A stretch of 64,000 nt of DNA from Primula veris (taxonomy: Eukaryota; Streptophyta; Magnoliopsida; Ericales; Primulaceae), in assembly GCA_963682055.1 (NCBI GenBank), contig OY821740.1:36166795-36230794 (forward strand), written 5' to 3'. Positions 1-11,578 of the stretch are shown in pieces. The translations under genes were made by a program, and so were the position numbers. How positions within the stretch are numbered: position 1 is the stretch's first letter; each line of letters opens with the position of its first letter. The notes beneath the pieces were generated by a model that saw only the letters and a list, made by a program, of their open reading frames with translations, was not told the origin of the DNA and ran no database searches.

Positions 1-694
1 CTTTACTCATCAAATTATGACCTTTTGGCTGTGCAATTTCCAAATCGCAATCATGTTGCTGACTAAACTTTCTTACAATAAAAGCACCAGTACTCTTTTC
101 GATCGTGGCTGTTATAGACCAAAGACAAATGACATTGGATGGGTCAATGCAAACTGCAATAACAGTAGATGGTGAATTCCTAGTACAACGATATAAAAAC
201 CCACATTCTGTACAATACTTGTTCAAAAAAGTCCTAAACTCATTGGCACCACCTCTGAACTTCTGACCAACGTCTCTTAAAATACCTGTCCAGTGGTTAC
301 CCATCAACATTAGCCCACTATTACTGCATTCTGCGACATCTTCGATATGCCTTACATCTAAAAAAGTTGTCGTTTCAGAAGCATCAACAATGTCGAGACA
401 GGTCCCCATAGTATTACAAAACCTTGATACAAAAACGTCAATGGAATCCAACGAAAACAGACTAAGCAAACGAAACAAACAGCTCAAGTCTTCTTGACAA
501 CTTAATCGACATTTTTCATATCGAGGAACAGAATATGTCAACAACACATCACTTTTATCCAAATGCGGCCAAATATCACAAATTTTAGCCACCAAATTTT
601 CAAAACTAATATCGATCTGAATTGCAATTATAACCATTTTAGAACTAGCAACCGTGACATCATCTAGATTGCACATCATCAAAATACTGCCCAT
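1..694 (-). CDS. MULE transposase, N-terminal part (partial)
   Basis: The minus strand is open from an ATG at 694 to the window edge (about 231 codons) and is preceded by a good acceptor (TTGTTTTGCAG, exon starting at 698). The first 100 or so residues are not recognised. They may be a PB1-like or lineage-specific leader. From about residue 150 the protein matches the MuDR-type DNA-binding domain (DBD_Tnp_Mut), with VGQKFRGGANEFRTFLNKY, then Cys-containing and basic positions, a CLWSITATIEKSTGAFIVRKF-like strand segment and QQHDCDL. In full-length family members this domain precedes a DDE catalytic domain and a CCHC zinc knuckle, which would lie beyond coordinate 1. The frame has no stops, so the copy could be intact or recent. 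Introns within the missing part cannot be judged. Confidence 0.75.
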   Translation of the reverse strand, partial: MGSILMMCNLDDVTVASSKMVIIAIQIDISFENLVAKICDIWPHLDKSDVLLTYSVPRYEKCRLSCQEDLSCLFRLLSLFSLDSIDVFVSRFCNTMGTCLDIVDASETTTFLDVRHIEDVAECSNSGLMLMGNHWTGILRDVGQKFRGGANEFRTFLNKYCTECGFLYRCTRNSPSTVIAVCIDPSNVICLWSITATIEKSTGAFIVRKFSQQHDCDLEIAQPKGHNLMSK

Positions 695-724
695 CGCACT
701 GCAAAACAACATAAACAAAACACA

Positions 725-1905
725 CACAAAATGTCAATGTATTGTGTATGCATGTATTAAAAAGCATGTATAAAAGATGTATTGTGTATGCCTGTATTTA
801 ATAGCATGTATAAACTGTGTATTGTGTATGCCTGTATTAAAAAACATGTATAAAAAATGTATTGTGTGTGGATAATAACCAAAACACAATGTACTGCGTA
901 TGGCTGTATAAAAAGAGCGTGTATAACAATGTATTGTGTATGCCTGTATTAAAGAGTATTTATAAACAATATATTGTGTATGCATGTATTTAATAGCATG
1001 TATAAACTGTGTATTATGTATGCTTGTATTAAAGAACATGTACATGTCAATGTATTGTGTATGCATGTATTAAAAAGCATGTATAAAATATGTATTGTGT
1101 ATGCCTGTATTTAATAGCATGTATAAACTGTGTATTGTGTATGCCTGTATTAAAAAATATGTATAAAAAATGTATTGTGTATGGATAATAACCAAAACAC
1201 AATGTACTGCGTATGGCTGTATAAAAAGAGCGTGTATAACAATGTATTGTGTATGCCTGTATTAAAGAGCATGTATAAACAATATATTGTGTATGCATGT
1301 ATTTAATACCATGTATAAAATGTGTATTATGTATGCTTGTATTAAAGGGCATGTATAAAAACTGTATTGTGTATGAATAATAACCAAAACACAATGTACT
1401 GCGTATGACTGTATAAAAGAGCGTGTATAACAATGTATTGTGTATGCATGTATTAAAGAGCATGTATAAACACTATATTGTGTATGCATCTATTTAATAG
1501 CATGTATAAACTGTGTATTATGTATGCTTGTATTAAAGAACATGTATAAACAATGTATTGTGTATGGATAATAACCAAAACACAATACACAGTTATTAAA
1601 AAACAAAAAAAAACACACAAAACATACAATGTACTGTGTGTGGCTGTATAAAAGAGCGTGTATATCAATGTATTGTGTATGTCTGTATTAAAGAGCATGT
1701 ATAAACAGTATATTATGTATGCCTGTATTTAATAACATGTATAACTGTGTATTGTGTATGCATGTATTAAAGAACATGTGTAAAACAAATACACAGTTAT
1801 TAAAATAGCAGTGTCAATGAACATGGATATATATTGTGTATGGATGTATTAAAAGAGCGTGTATAATAAATTTATTGTGTATGTCTGTATTAAATAACAC
1901 TATCA
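725..1905. repeat. Minisatellite, ~38-bp unit with a higher-order period
   Basis: More than 25 imperfect copies of a ~38-bp unit lie head to tail, each built on TGTATTGTGTATGC, TGTATTAAA and GCATGTATAAA. A variant block with ATAATAACCAAAACACAATG recurs near 868, 1185, 1377 and 1567, so units are arranged in a higher-order pattern of roughly 190-320 bp. The array lies between the leader and coding exon of the MULE transposase. Long open frames across it on the minus strand are an effect of the repeat period and are not genes. Confidence 0.9.
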
Positions 1906-2052
1906 ATGATAAAAGTGCATACATAATAGTGACAATTCATACAAATAATTATTTAATATGCAATTCAACTACTTTATGCACTGTATTAAAGTGTATATAT
2001 ACTGTAAGTATATAAATTTAATTATATTAATTTTAAAAAAACAAAAAAATAC

Positions 2053-2350
2053 CTCGAAAATTGACGGATGAACTGATGAATTGATGAAGACGGTGATCAA
2101 AATAACCGAAGATTGACGGATGAACTGATCGGAGAAGACAATACCTGAATTGATGAAGACGATGTTCAAAATAACCGAAAATTGACGGATGAACTGATCG
2201 GAGAAGACAATACCGAGACCTGTGAACTGATCGGAGAAGAAAAATGAACTCGGATAGAGTATAGAGAGATAGAGAAGAGAGCTCGTAGCTGAGCACTCTG
2301 CTTTCTCTAGAGAGAGAGAGAGCGAAGAGAGATGGAGAGGAAAAAAAAAG
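2053..2350 (-). other. Probable non-coding first exon (5' UTR) of the MULE transposase
   Basis: On the minus strand a CT-rich leader (CTCTCTCTCTCTAGAG) begins near 2350 and runs to a donor-like CGAG|GTATTT, exon end 2053. The next good acceptor is the one at 700-699, just before the transposase ATG. This would give a 1.35-kb intron. The exon contains a 69-bp tandem repeat. Transcript support is needed; this is inference from splice-like signals and composition. Confidence 0.35.
2057..2240. repeat. 69-bp tandem repeat, about 2.5 copies
   Basis: The motif ATTGACGGATGAACTGATCG followed by GAGAAGACAATACC and GAATTGATGAAGACG recurs at about 2060, 2113 and 2180, with small differences. It lies inside the proposed MULE leader exon. 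Confidence 0.75.
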
Positions 2351-2379
2351 ACTGCGGGAAAAAAATATAAAACAATGAC

Positions 2380-2387
2380 TATTTATA
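2380..2387 (-). promoter_or_regulatory. Candidate TATA box for the MULE transposase
   Basis: The minus strand reads TATAAATA about 30 bp upstream of the start of the CT-rich leader near 2350, which is the usual plant spacing. It lies between the subterminal repeats and the leader, as expected for a promoter inside a MULE end. Confidence 0.35.
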
Positions 2388-2397
2388 TTTTTTGATA

Positions 2398-2603
2398 ATT
2401 GTATGTTTTGGGAATAAAGTGTTGAGGTATAACTTTTTTGGTAATTAGCTTAAAATAGTTGTATGTTTTGGTAATTTTCTCTTTTTTTTTTGGGTAGTTA
2501 TCACGTGCTGTACGCGTGTTAGCTAAAGTTGTATGTTTTGGGAATAAATTGTTTGGGTTGTATGTTTTGGTAATTTTTTATGGCCCATTGTATGTTTTGG
2601 GAA
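2398..2603. repeat. Subterminal motif repeats of the MULE
   Basis: TTGTATGTTTTGGGAATAA or its close variant TTGTATGTTTTGGTAATTTT occurs five times (about 2399, 2459, 2529, 2559 and 2588). Clusters of short repeats just inside the terminus are common transposase-binding or silencing targets in plant DNA transposons. The role here is inferred. Confidence 0.7.
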
Positions 2604-2610
2604 TTGACCC

Positions 2611-4446
2611 TTATTTTAATAGTACAGCAGTGTATAGTGTCAAGTAACCAAGTGTAAAAAATACATACACAAAAAAAAAAATATATATATATATAACTGC
2701 ATTTTTGTTGGGATCGGGTGTATCCAACATCGACAAGATATCAGATAATAAGTGTCCGTATTAATAAATACACGTGGTTTTTTTATATTAAAAAGATCAC
2801 TATTGTGTTTTTTTTATATATAAAAATAATTTGTTGTAACATTAATCATCGCATCACAAACATTTATGATAATGTTTACGAAATAATTTTTAATAATTAG
2901 ATACTTTGGCCCTGCGAGGTTGCCTAAAAAACATGTGCTGTTTTTTAGGCAGTAGCTTATATATCTACATTCTTTCGGTAAGTGTATTCGTCAAATCCTT
3001 CTCTATGTTTTTTCTTGCCAAGTATTGTCTATTTAGATTAACAATATCTTTGTCTAGCCTTTATCCATATCCATATGGATCTTTTGGTATGCACAGTGCA
3101 TTTCGATCTCCGTGATTGGCAATATTTTAGTGTTCATTCTTGATAATTAAGTCTCTTTTATATTATGTAATTTTAGTGTATTTTTTAATCCATTTACGGT
3201 GTGAGTTCTTAGGGGGTTTTGAGTTATAGGGCTTCTGAGCGTTATTTGTGTTTTTGTATTATTTTCTTTTACTTAGGCATTGAATTATGTAATTCCGTCA
3301 GTTATCTTAATAATAATGAGGTTTGATTAAAGAAAATGTCCACTTGCTGCAATAGAGAACATGTTAGACTTGTTGTATAAGTGAATCGGTAACATTAATT
3401 ATAAGTTGATCCAAACAATGGTCTCCATGGGAAAACACATCCCGGTCTCGATCCCGAGAATAATTTGGTTGGGTGAAAACCCGAAAATTTCAAGTCAGAA
3501 TGGTTTCAGGTTGGGTCGGGTTTTGGGGGATTTTTCACACCCCTTTAATAAAATTTGGGCCAACCCCATATAGTAGTCGGCAATTAGTTATCCAATATGC
3601 AGGTCCAGCTTGTAAACTTCTTCAATTAGTTGCCCTTTTGTTAAGATGCATGCCATGCATATTGCAGGTCCACCATTGAGTTGCTCGTTTTATTTGCGAA
3701 GCCTTTTCTTAGCTATAACATGTTGGGTTTAAGCCTTTTTTATTACCATCATCACATTAGCAGGTTTATTTGCCTTAAAAATGTTCCACTAATACACCAG
3801 TACTGTACATTGTCACGAATATGCATGTGTATGCAATTAAAAGCGACAAGTTACAGTTTTAAGAATGGAATAATGCATGTGAACTTTGAAGATTGAAAAT
3901 TCAACTACAGTACCTCATCTTCTGTGATCCGAAATGACTGAATTTTATTGTTTTATGATAGTGTTTACTTTTTTTTAGTGCACTGTATTAATTTAAGCAC
4001 TTCTTTATAAAGAATTGTGGTAAAGTTATGCGTTTTATTTTAATTTTTTATTGTTTATAGAGTTTTTTAAAGTACATACATAATGTACCAAACCGATAAC
4101 GACTGGCTTGTTTGGTTCACTTCCATTTTTGAATGGTACAAAATGAACTAAAAACATAAAAGAAACAACAATTAAGAAGTGAACACAGAACACACAACAA
4201 AGTAATCATAAGAGAGTTGTAATTAAAGACCACTTATTTGACAATATGAAGAGAATAAACTCTATTAATATTCCATGGTCTAGTAAATTTCTTTTAGCCC
4301 CTGGACTAGTTTGGTATTCCTCACTGCAAATATAGTGATTCTGCTTTTACTTCATGAAACTGGCTCTAAATTTTCTTTTCCACGTTTCAAAATAAAAGCA
4401 GTCACATATATATTAGCAATGGGTACGTAGTACCAAATCTATCCTC
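2611..4446. other. Intergenic DNA, no gene recognised
   Basis: Short open frames occur on the plus strand (for example 2906-3115 and 3473-3679), but none has a recognisable domain or splice context. Around 3468-3550 a stretch rich in AACCCGA/GGGTCGGGTTTTGGG ending in CACACCCCTTTA resembles a hAT terminus (compare 38983-40020). Only one end is seen, so it is probably a fragment. Confidence 0.4.
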
Positions 4447-4640
4447 TTAACATCCACATTGGCATCCGTTTGCAGTGCAACATGCAGCGTTTGGATCCAA
4501 ACAAAAATGATTCTCACATCCAGGACATGCGCCAAACCTACCCCCAATAATTAATTTCCGATGAACTTGTGCTTCCTGCGGCTTCATGTAGTTCTCGTCC
4601 TTTAGTGTCGCGGTGCTATCTGTCACTCCCGCAGCTGCTC
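4447..4640 (-). CDS. Last exon of a small cysteine-rich, probably secreted peptide
   Basis: I do not recognise this family. After an acceptor (CAAATCAATTTTAG, exon starting at 4640) the minus strand codes a peptide of about 64 residues ending at a TAA at 4447-4449. It has a polar, charged first half, then KLIIGGRFGACPGC and a Cys-rich tail with spacing C-x2-C-x4-C-x6-CC-x4-C-x-C-x-C (8 Cys). Ending an exon with such a tail, with the signal peptide on a separate first exon, is typical of plant cysteine-rich peptides. I could not find that first exon. A decayed relative lies at 11719-11919 on the other strand with the same KLIIG and GACP block, and a more distant one at 8047-8252. An upstream ATG at 4677 is in the presumed intron. 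Confidence 0.5.
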
Positions 4641-5640
4641 CTAAAATTGATTTGCATATACACTCGGTTATGTGCATTTACACTTGAATATACTATGGTA
4701 TCTATTTTTTTTTACGTGAAGAATCATTGATTAGTACATAAAACATATTTAATTTCCAAAACCCGGATTCTTGAGTATTGTTTAAGATTTGGTACATATA
4801 TTGTAGCATTAGTAAAAAACAAAGAGTAAAAAGAAGTATAACATATGTACTAATCTTTTAAAATGTTTTATAATGAAAATTTATTTAATTAAGTATCAAT
4901 AGTATGTATATTTTCATCGTTTTTCTTTTTTTTATCTAGGTTATGATTCAAAAGGTTGATTTCAAGTGCAAAGGCCAAAGAGTTTGATTTGAAGCTGAAA
5001 AGGCACATACATACCTTTACGTTTTGAATGGAGCTCTTGAAAAAAAATGCTTTACTTACAGTTTGTCGTGTTATATTAATCCTTGTATTTATGATGGGTT
5101 TTTTCTTATAAAGATTATGTTTAATTCATTTCTTTTTTTGAGATGCTACACATATTAATAGAATGTAGAGTTGTACCAGTAACTAGGAGGATTGCAAGAA
5201 ATATGAACTTGAATGAGATGTTATCCATAATCGTGGTATTGTACTTGTTTGCAACTTTGAGTTATAAAATGATGTGGCCTTTCTACTACTACTACTACTG
5301 CTATATATATACCATGTGATTCATATTTTATTTTGGATATTTTAATCTGAGTTGCAATTTAATTAATAGTATAAGAAAAATTCTAGTTACACACGGAAGC
5401 TTTAATTCCTATTGCTATTGTATTTATTGTCTTGGAGGAATGTAAAAAAGAGGATTGTGTTTCTCTTAAAGAATCTTTTCTCTTCAAAAAGGGGTGAACA
5501 ACCAATAATCTGGATGTGGTTATCCGAAATTGAAATAGTCCCAACACAAATCTATCAGAAATTTCAAATACAGTAAACAAATTATTGCATGGTTGACCGT
5601 CTCAATTTTCTTTCTGATCAGTTAGCATATATTTTCGGAT
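4641..5640. other. Intergenic/intronic DNA with an orphan signal-peptide-like frame
   Basis: No complete gene is visible. At 5203-5319 the plus strand codes a 38-residue frame starting MNLNEMLSIIVVLYLFATLS. This looks like a secretion signal but has no convincing donor or partner exon. A (CTA)n tract follows at about 5283-5299. Confidence 0.3.
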
Positions 5641-5768
5641 TTATTTACAAAAAGGAGCATAGATTGGCCGTCCATGTAATTCTTTCTCATGACCTTTTCT
5701 AGAATTTTTTGATCTCTTGTCACAGCTATGCTTGTTTGGCAGATATGCTTGTTTTCTTTTGTTACCTC
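5641..5768 (-). CDS. Exon-like fragment of a small basic peptide, family unknown
   Basis: An acceptor-like TATATTGCAG precedes an open stretch of 42 codons on the minus strand ending in a TAA at the low-coordinate end. The product is very basic (GGNKRKQAYLPNKHSCDKRS at its start, ending PIYAPFCK) and has two cysteines. It could be the last exon of a secreted peptide gene or a chance frame. I found no first exon and no relative inside the window. Confidence 0.22.
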
Positions 5769-8046
5769 CTGCAATATACAAATACCAACTCTGGTTGGCC
5801 TTCAAGCTCATGATGTGATCAATCATATTCGTAAAAAAAAGATGATTTAAAGGTCAAGAATATGAGTGATCAATCAAAAAATATTAGAACAACCATTGTT
5901 TAGATATAATTGGAAACTATTTTCTCTTCCTTTTTTTTTTTTTTTTACTATTTTCCAACTTATTTTTTTTCTAATAACGTACTCAACGTGAACTTTCTAA
6001 AAAAAAATGAACAGAGAGACAAAAATCAAACTACTTACTCATAAAGTCACCGAAAAGTTATTATTATAACTTACAGTATTACTAACTCGTTTTCGTCTCA
6101 CAAGTTTAGTGAAAACTGCCAAAAGAAAAAGGAAAATTGGGGACACTTTATTTTAAAAGTAGCTAACAATGCTCTCTAACGTAACACGACTCCAATTTTC
6201 ATCCTAAAGTCCACTGATCCTGTCCCATGTGGATTCGTTCCATCACGTAAAAGTAATCGACATTTCAAGTTCCTTCAAAACACATGTTAGGGAAGGAAAT
6301 GCATAATATGTTGCAAGCTCTCCATCATCACTAATGCATTCGTGCCATGTCTTGAGCTCAAGTGATTGCGGAAGAACCATCTGTCTATACACGTACGGTA
6401 TCATAAAATCATCGATTAGCAAGAAAAATCACTCTACCCAGCTGTAGCGGCACAACCATGATGCCCAATTGTAGGAGAATTTATGTTTATGATATGTCAT
6501 GAATATATGTGTACACGAAGAACTAATATGAGTTCAAATAATTTTTATTAATTTGATTAATCAGAAATTCTCCAAAATAATTCGTAACTTTCCGGAATTT
6601 AAGTCCGTAGTCCCTGATTGAAATAGCATTTTCTACCTCTATACATGTCCATACGATCTAAATTAAATTTCCAGGATTAGGTACAATACATTATTTTCCC
6701 AATTTTTTTACTAACTCTCAAGTACTACTTTTATATATACATTAAAATGTCTATTGTTTTTCACTTTCGATAGATTTCAAATTTTTCACTTTTAGTGTTC
6801 CCTCAAATAACAAACTAATTAATTAGGAGCTAACTCAATAAAAAAAAAAAATTTAACTAAACAAATTTAACGATGTGGGAGTGTATAGTTAAAAGTCAAA
6901 AGTGAGGAGTTTAATGTAGATGTATGATCAGATGAATAACTTAGATTTGTTGCTCACTTTTTTGCTAATTAAATGGTATTTACCCTTGTGAACTAGACAC
7001 AAATGTGAGCAAAGTGTTTGTGCCAAATGGTTAAGCCTTTAATACGCGCTTGATCATAGTTTAATTCATGACACCTCCAAGAGAAAAGGTTATATATATA
7101 GTGGATACTTTCCGGAATTGAAACAATTTGACTATTACAGGCTTAGAGGATTATTCTAAAATCTAAATACAGTGCACCAGTACGTATAAAAGGGGATTAA
7201 ACTTCTATGCTAAGAGTCGTGTGATTTAATTTAGTACATCCCATCACTTAAACAAAAGTTACAAAACACTCTTTATAACATTAGAAAAAAAAACAACATA
7301 AAACTAACCTTCTAATCCAATAAAAACCCTAATAAAAATAGAGAGTTTTTACCACCCTAAATTTAATTATTAATTAAAACAAAAAAATGCATTATTAATT
7401 TTCCATCAAACATTGTAAGGGAAAAAACAAAAACCATAAAACTAACCTTAGTCCAATAAAAAGCCAAATAAAAATGCACAACCCTAGTTGATACCATGCA
7501 CCTAAATTTAATTATTAATTAAAACAAAAAAAAAACATTATTAATTTTTTCATTGGGTTGGGTAATATTATATGTCTTGTATCAAATCTTGTTATTAATT
7601 TGTCACGATTTGAACGTGGGCATAGGGAGAAAAAGACCTATGAAAAGGATTGAGAGAAAGATTTGGTGTAAATATTCCCATATTAAAATCTTGTTATATT
7701 TAATTATTAATGAATCGAATCCATTATAAGGATGAATGCATCACATTTTGAACAAAAAAAAACTTAAATTTAAATAAGATAGAATGCAAAAGAGATGAAC
7801 GGAAAAGCTACAACATACAAATGTATGGAAAGAAACTTTGTAGAAAACCATAAATTAAACAGCATTAAAAAAGAGCTCTTCATTATTGATTCACCCATCG
7901 GACTAAGGTTGGCATTTGCTCATTACAGATGTAGTAAATGTTCTTCAAGATTTGGTTTAAAATGTAATATTTTTCCCACGACACATTAAAAACGTTACAA
8001 ATTCACGACCAGAAATACCAAACTTAAGACTTCAATAAAACTACAT
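5769..8046. other. AT-rich intergenic DNA, no gene recognised
   Basis: Apart from the duplication at 7270-7555, I see only AT-rich sequence, homopolymer runs and short unsupported frames (for example 7795-7989). Confidence 0.5.
7270..7555. repeat. Two-copy direct repeat, ~165-bp period
   Basis: Two copies share CATAAAACTAACCTT, CCAATAAAAA, an ACCCTA segment, then CCTAAATTTAATTATTAATT followed by AAAACAAAAAAA and CATTATTAATTTT. They diverge by small indels. A related motif (CTAAACTTAAATATTAATTA) forms the triple repeat at 12120-12450. Confidence 0.6.
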
Positions 8047-8252
8047 TTAACGGATACAATTACACACGCATGCTCTAACTGTAGTGTCACAGGTTTGGGT
8101 GCAAATGTTAGGATCTGTGCTGAAACAAGGGTCATTATATGCGCACTGAAAATCGGCGGTGCATGTGATGGATCTCCTTGCAGAAGCATGTGCTTCCTCG
8201 CTCATCCCGTTGTTGTATTTTGTTGTCAAGTTGTTTGGTGCCCGTGCAGCTC
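8047..8252 (-). CDS. Last exon of a second small cysteine-rich peptide
   Basis: After a splice acceptor (TTACATGAAGCAG, exon starting at 8252; an alternative AG lies 3 nt earlier) the minus strand codes about 67 residues to a TAA at 8047-8049. A polar segment is followed by a Cys-rich tail with spacing C-x5-C-x5-C-x7-C-x3-C-x6-C-x-C-x-C (8 Cys), ending RACVCNCIR. The exon layout and the C-x-C-x-C ending resemble the 4447-4640 exon, but the sequences are otherwise very different, so common origin is only suggested. A Copia LTR begins at 8364, about 110 bp upstream in gene orientation. The retrotransposon would therefore lie in the intron and separate this exon from any signal-peptide exon. Whether the gene is still expressed is unknown. 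Confidence 0.45.
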
Positions 8253-8363
8253 CTGCTTCATGTAAAATTGATATAAAAGTCAGAATATCACAATCAGCTA
8301 TGAATATATCCATATCTATCATCAGATATTACACGGTTTGGGGTGATGAACGTTAAAACTGAA

Positions 8364-9628
8364 TGTTGGTTTTGATACTATTTCGAACAAACAATAAAGT
8401 AAAGAACAAGGACTGTAATGGAAATAAACAATTTTATTTCTCACAATTGGAATATGAATTACAATTCCTGACTCGTACAGAATTACAATTACACTAATTA
8501 AAAATCCAGACAGATTAATATAAATTATTAAACTGCTGGACTGAATTGTAATTGTTTGAAACTGCCAGACAGAATAGTATAATTACTAACTGCTGGACTG
8601 TTTTGACAATTAAAGAAACTGCCAGACAGAATAGTATAATTACTAAACTGCTGGACTGTTTCTGTAAATACATAAAGTATATTACAGAATTGGAAATTAC
8701 AGAATAGGAAAGTACTGAATTGAAATTACAGAAAACTAAGGGTACTGGAAAGTAAAGACAGAAGGTAAATAGTACAGAAAATAAAATAGTAAATGTAAAC
8801 AGTACTGAAATGAAAGAACAGAAAATTAAAGGTACTGAAATAAAAAAGAGAGGCAACTGCTGGGCAGTTTCTCTTAAACAATATTTTCTGAACCACCTTT
8901 AGAGGTTTCTGGTTTCGGGACTTTGTTCCCAAGGTACAACTCTTGTCACTGAGTGGCTCGTATGGAAACCGGCACCGAACCACAGGTCGAACTGTTGGTG
9001 GTGCGGTTCTCTCTCTCTAATGTGTATGCTATGCTGTGAGTTGTGTGTTCTGGTATGTTGAAATGAGAGGGGGAGGGCTGAAACTCTAGTGACTGCTTTT
9101 GTATTTTATACAAAACTCCCTATTCGGGTTTGGACTCAAGACCCAAGACCCGAGACATTTTCCAAATCCCAAATCCCAAATCCCACGCCCACGCCCGCGC
9201 CCGCGCCCGCGCCCAAGCCCGAGACCCGAGACACGAGACACGAGTGAGCGCGCGTGTGTGGTATACACTAATACTCTTAGGTGTATGTGGACATGTTAGT
9301 TTAATAACTACATGGGTTGGTATGATATATATATATATTGTAAATTAACTCTTAATCTTCCAATATGGGATTATACTAAATGGTTTTCCTTTACCATTTC
9401 GGTTTTTTCAGATTTGAGCTTTCGAGACACCAACTTTGAAGCCACTTTGTATTCACACCCATTCTCCGAATAGGTCATGTGATATACCGTTACGAAGCTC
9501 GTCACACGGGCTACTCAAACACGTTGAGTACGGTATAAACAACTCAGCACTGTCACATGAAATAATGACTCGAAGTTGATCCAGTGACCATTCGGAAACA
9601 GCCATATTTTTCACATGTTTTTCCAACA
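8364..9628 (-). repeat. 3' LTR of the Copia element
   Basis: The boundaries are TGTTGG at 8364 and CCAACA ending at 9628, the short inverted ends expected of an LTR (1,265 bp). On the minus strand the polypurine tract GTGGGGGAT directly precedes TGTTGGAAAAAC. The LTR includes a C/G-rich simple repeat (CCCGCG and CCCAAG units, 9180-9230) that creates misleading open frames on both strands. The right boundary is firm. The left one rests on the inverted end only. Confidence 0.65.
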
Positions 9629-9639
9629 ATCCCCCACAT
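9629..9639 (-). other. Polypurine tract of the Copia element
   Basis: The minus strand reads ATGTGGGGGAT immediately before the 3' LTR start. This is the normal priming site for plus-strand DNA synthesis in LTR elements. Confidence 0.65.
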
Positions 9640-10104
9640 GAATGCAATTGGCTAAAAATAAAAATGCTCCTAAATGCATACGAGAGAACCGCAAGAGTTC
9701 ACTACATAAGGACAGGTAGCGCGCGCCTTGAAGCTGCCGTAGTGACGTAAAATCTAATATGCTACTATTGGATAGCCTTTAAGCCTTGAACCCTTTAGCG
9801 TTTGTGCATACCAGGGTAATGCGCACACAGTGTCCTCTCTACACCACTTACTAAGCCCTTTGGTTGTTGTCCATATTTGGCCATGGACTGCCTTGGCAAA
9901 ATTCAACCGAGTGCTCTAGTGATTTAGCCCATGGCTCATCACATAGTATCGGCCATACACATTCGTCATAGGTGATTTCAAGTCAAGGGTGTCCTGAGTC
10001 ACCCCTCTCGACCTTCGAGATACTTGTTTTCATTAATAGCCTCATGCTCACCCTTAAGATGGTCTAGGTCTATCACTCTTTCATCCTAGAAATGGGTTGG
10101 AAAC

Positions 10105-11578
10105 TTAAGTTCCCGAGTGCTTTGTTCGGTCACCCCCACAGTTCGGTTTTCCCGTTGAACCCGAGGCTGGAGAATCCAGTTCGGGTTGGGTTGCCTCTGA
10201 GGAGGTTTCCAGTTTGATGGGCTTCAACCACATTCCCCTCGATGAAACTTCAACTCCTACCTGAGTCAAGCCTTTTGTAAATGGATCCGCTATATTGTCT
10301 TTAGATCTCACAAAATCTAATGACACCACACCGTTAGCTAACAATTCTCTTACGGATTTATGTCTCCGACGAATATGTCGGGACTTTCCATTATACATAT
10401 GATCCTGCACCCGCCCAATAGCCGACTGACTATCGCAGTGCATGCTTATTGCTGGGACAGGTTTCGGCCACATTGGAATTCCTTCCAGAAAGCTTCTCAG
10501 CCAGTCAGCCTCTTCTGTTGCTAGATCCAACGCTATGAACTCGGATTCCATAGTTGATCTAGCTATGCAGGTCTGCTTGGATTATCTCCATGAGACAGCT
10601 GCCTCCCATCACGAACACATATCCGCTAGTGGATCGTGTACTGTTGGAATCCGAGATCCAGTTTCCATCAGAATACCCTTCCAGTACAGCTGGATATCTG
10701 GTATAATGCAACCCTCGGTCTTCTGTGTATCTCATGTATCTGAGAAGTCTCATGATGGCCTTCCAGTGTTCCTCATTGGGATTACTAGTGTACCTACTCA
10801 GTCTACTCATTGAGTTGACTATGTCTGGTCTAGTACAGTTCATGACGTACATCAGACTGCCTATTATTCGAGAGTATTCCAATTGTCTCACACTCTCCCC
10901 AAAATTCTTTTTCATGGTGGTTGAGATCTCTATCGGAGTTCTGGATGTAGCTCTACTATCTTTATCAAATTTGCCAAGCATCTGCTTGACATAGTGAGTT
11001 TGAGATAGCGCATATCCGTCTGATGTCTTGGTAATTTTCATACCAAGTATAACATCAGCGACACCCAAGTCTTTCATCTCGAATTTTTGTGACAACATTT
11101 TCTTAGTGGAGTTGATGTTATCAATACTCCCTATTATAATCATGTCGTCTATGTAGAGGCAGACTACCACGTAGTCCTTTTCATTACCTTTTACGTAGAT
11201 GCATTTGTCACATTCATTTATTCGAAAACCGTTTGATAGCATCACTCTATCAAATTTTTCGTGCCATTGTTTTGGTGCTTGTTTGAGTCCATACAAGGAC
11301 TTCACAAGTTTACACACCTTATGAGCTTTACCTGGAACCACAAACCCTTCTGGTTGTTCCATGTAAATTTTCTCTTCCAGCTCACCATTCAACAACGCCG
11401 TTTTAACATCCATTTGATGTATTTCCAGATCGAACAGTGCCGCGAGAGCAATGACTATCCGGATTGACGTCTTCCTGGAGACAGGAGCATAGGTGTCGAA
11501 ATAGTCGACACCTTCGGTTTGTCTAAAACCTTTCACTACAAGCCTCGCCTTGTATTTCTCGATCGTTCCATCGAGCTT
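10105..11578 (-). pseudogene. Copia pol remnant: reverse transcriptase and RNase H, frameshifted
   Basis: The upstream frame (about 11578-10559) codes the Copia RT with [54 protein letters not shown], the catalytic box LYIDDM, and the start of RNase H ([20 protein letters not shown]). The downstream frame (10551-10105) continues RNase H with ESEFIALDLATEEADWL, HCDSQSAI and the C-terminal DPFTKGL motif. The two are joined by a one-base frame change near 10590-10620, so the polyprotein is broken. The 5' half of pol is missing altogether. The element could not move by itself. Confidence 0.9.

Larger units (their letters stand above)
1..2610 (-). mobile_element. 5' part of a Mutator-like element (MULE), running off the left edge
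   Basis: The segment reads as the front end of a MULE on the minus strand. From high to low coordinates it holds a candidate terminus at about 2610 (minus strand begins GGGTCAATTCCCAAAACATA), several copies of a subterminal motif, a TATA-like box, a CT-rich leader, a long intron full of minisatellite, and an exon coding the DNA-binding part of a MULE transposase. The other terminus is outside the window, so inverted repeats and the usual 9-bp target duplication cannot be tested. The transposase exon is the firm part. The outer boundary is inferred from where the subterminal repeats stop. Confidence 0.6.
8364..11578 (-). mobile_element. Ty1/Copia LTR retrotransposon, 5'-truncated
   Basis: Read on the minus strand, the element contains reverse transcriptase, RNase H, a 3' tail, a polypurine tract and a 3' LTR. 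The coding part starts abruptly at 11578, within the conserved [14 protein letters not shown] region just ahead of the RT core. Gag, protease, integrase and the 5' LTR are absent. The candidate 5-bp flank at the LTR side is CTGAA (8359-8363). It cannot be paired because the other end is lost. The insertion lies between two cysteine-rich peptide exons. Confidence 0.85.

Noticed and set aside
734..1698. Several 75-138-codon minus-strand frames with repeated Tyr/His/Ile-rich peptide
   Set aside because: They are the minisatellite read in frame. The repeated peptide follows the 38-bp unit and matches no protein.
9086..9348. Arg/Pro-rich frames on both strands
   Set aside because: They come from the CCCGCG simple repeat inside the Copia LTR.
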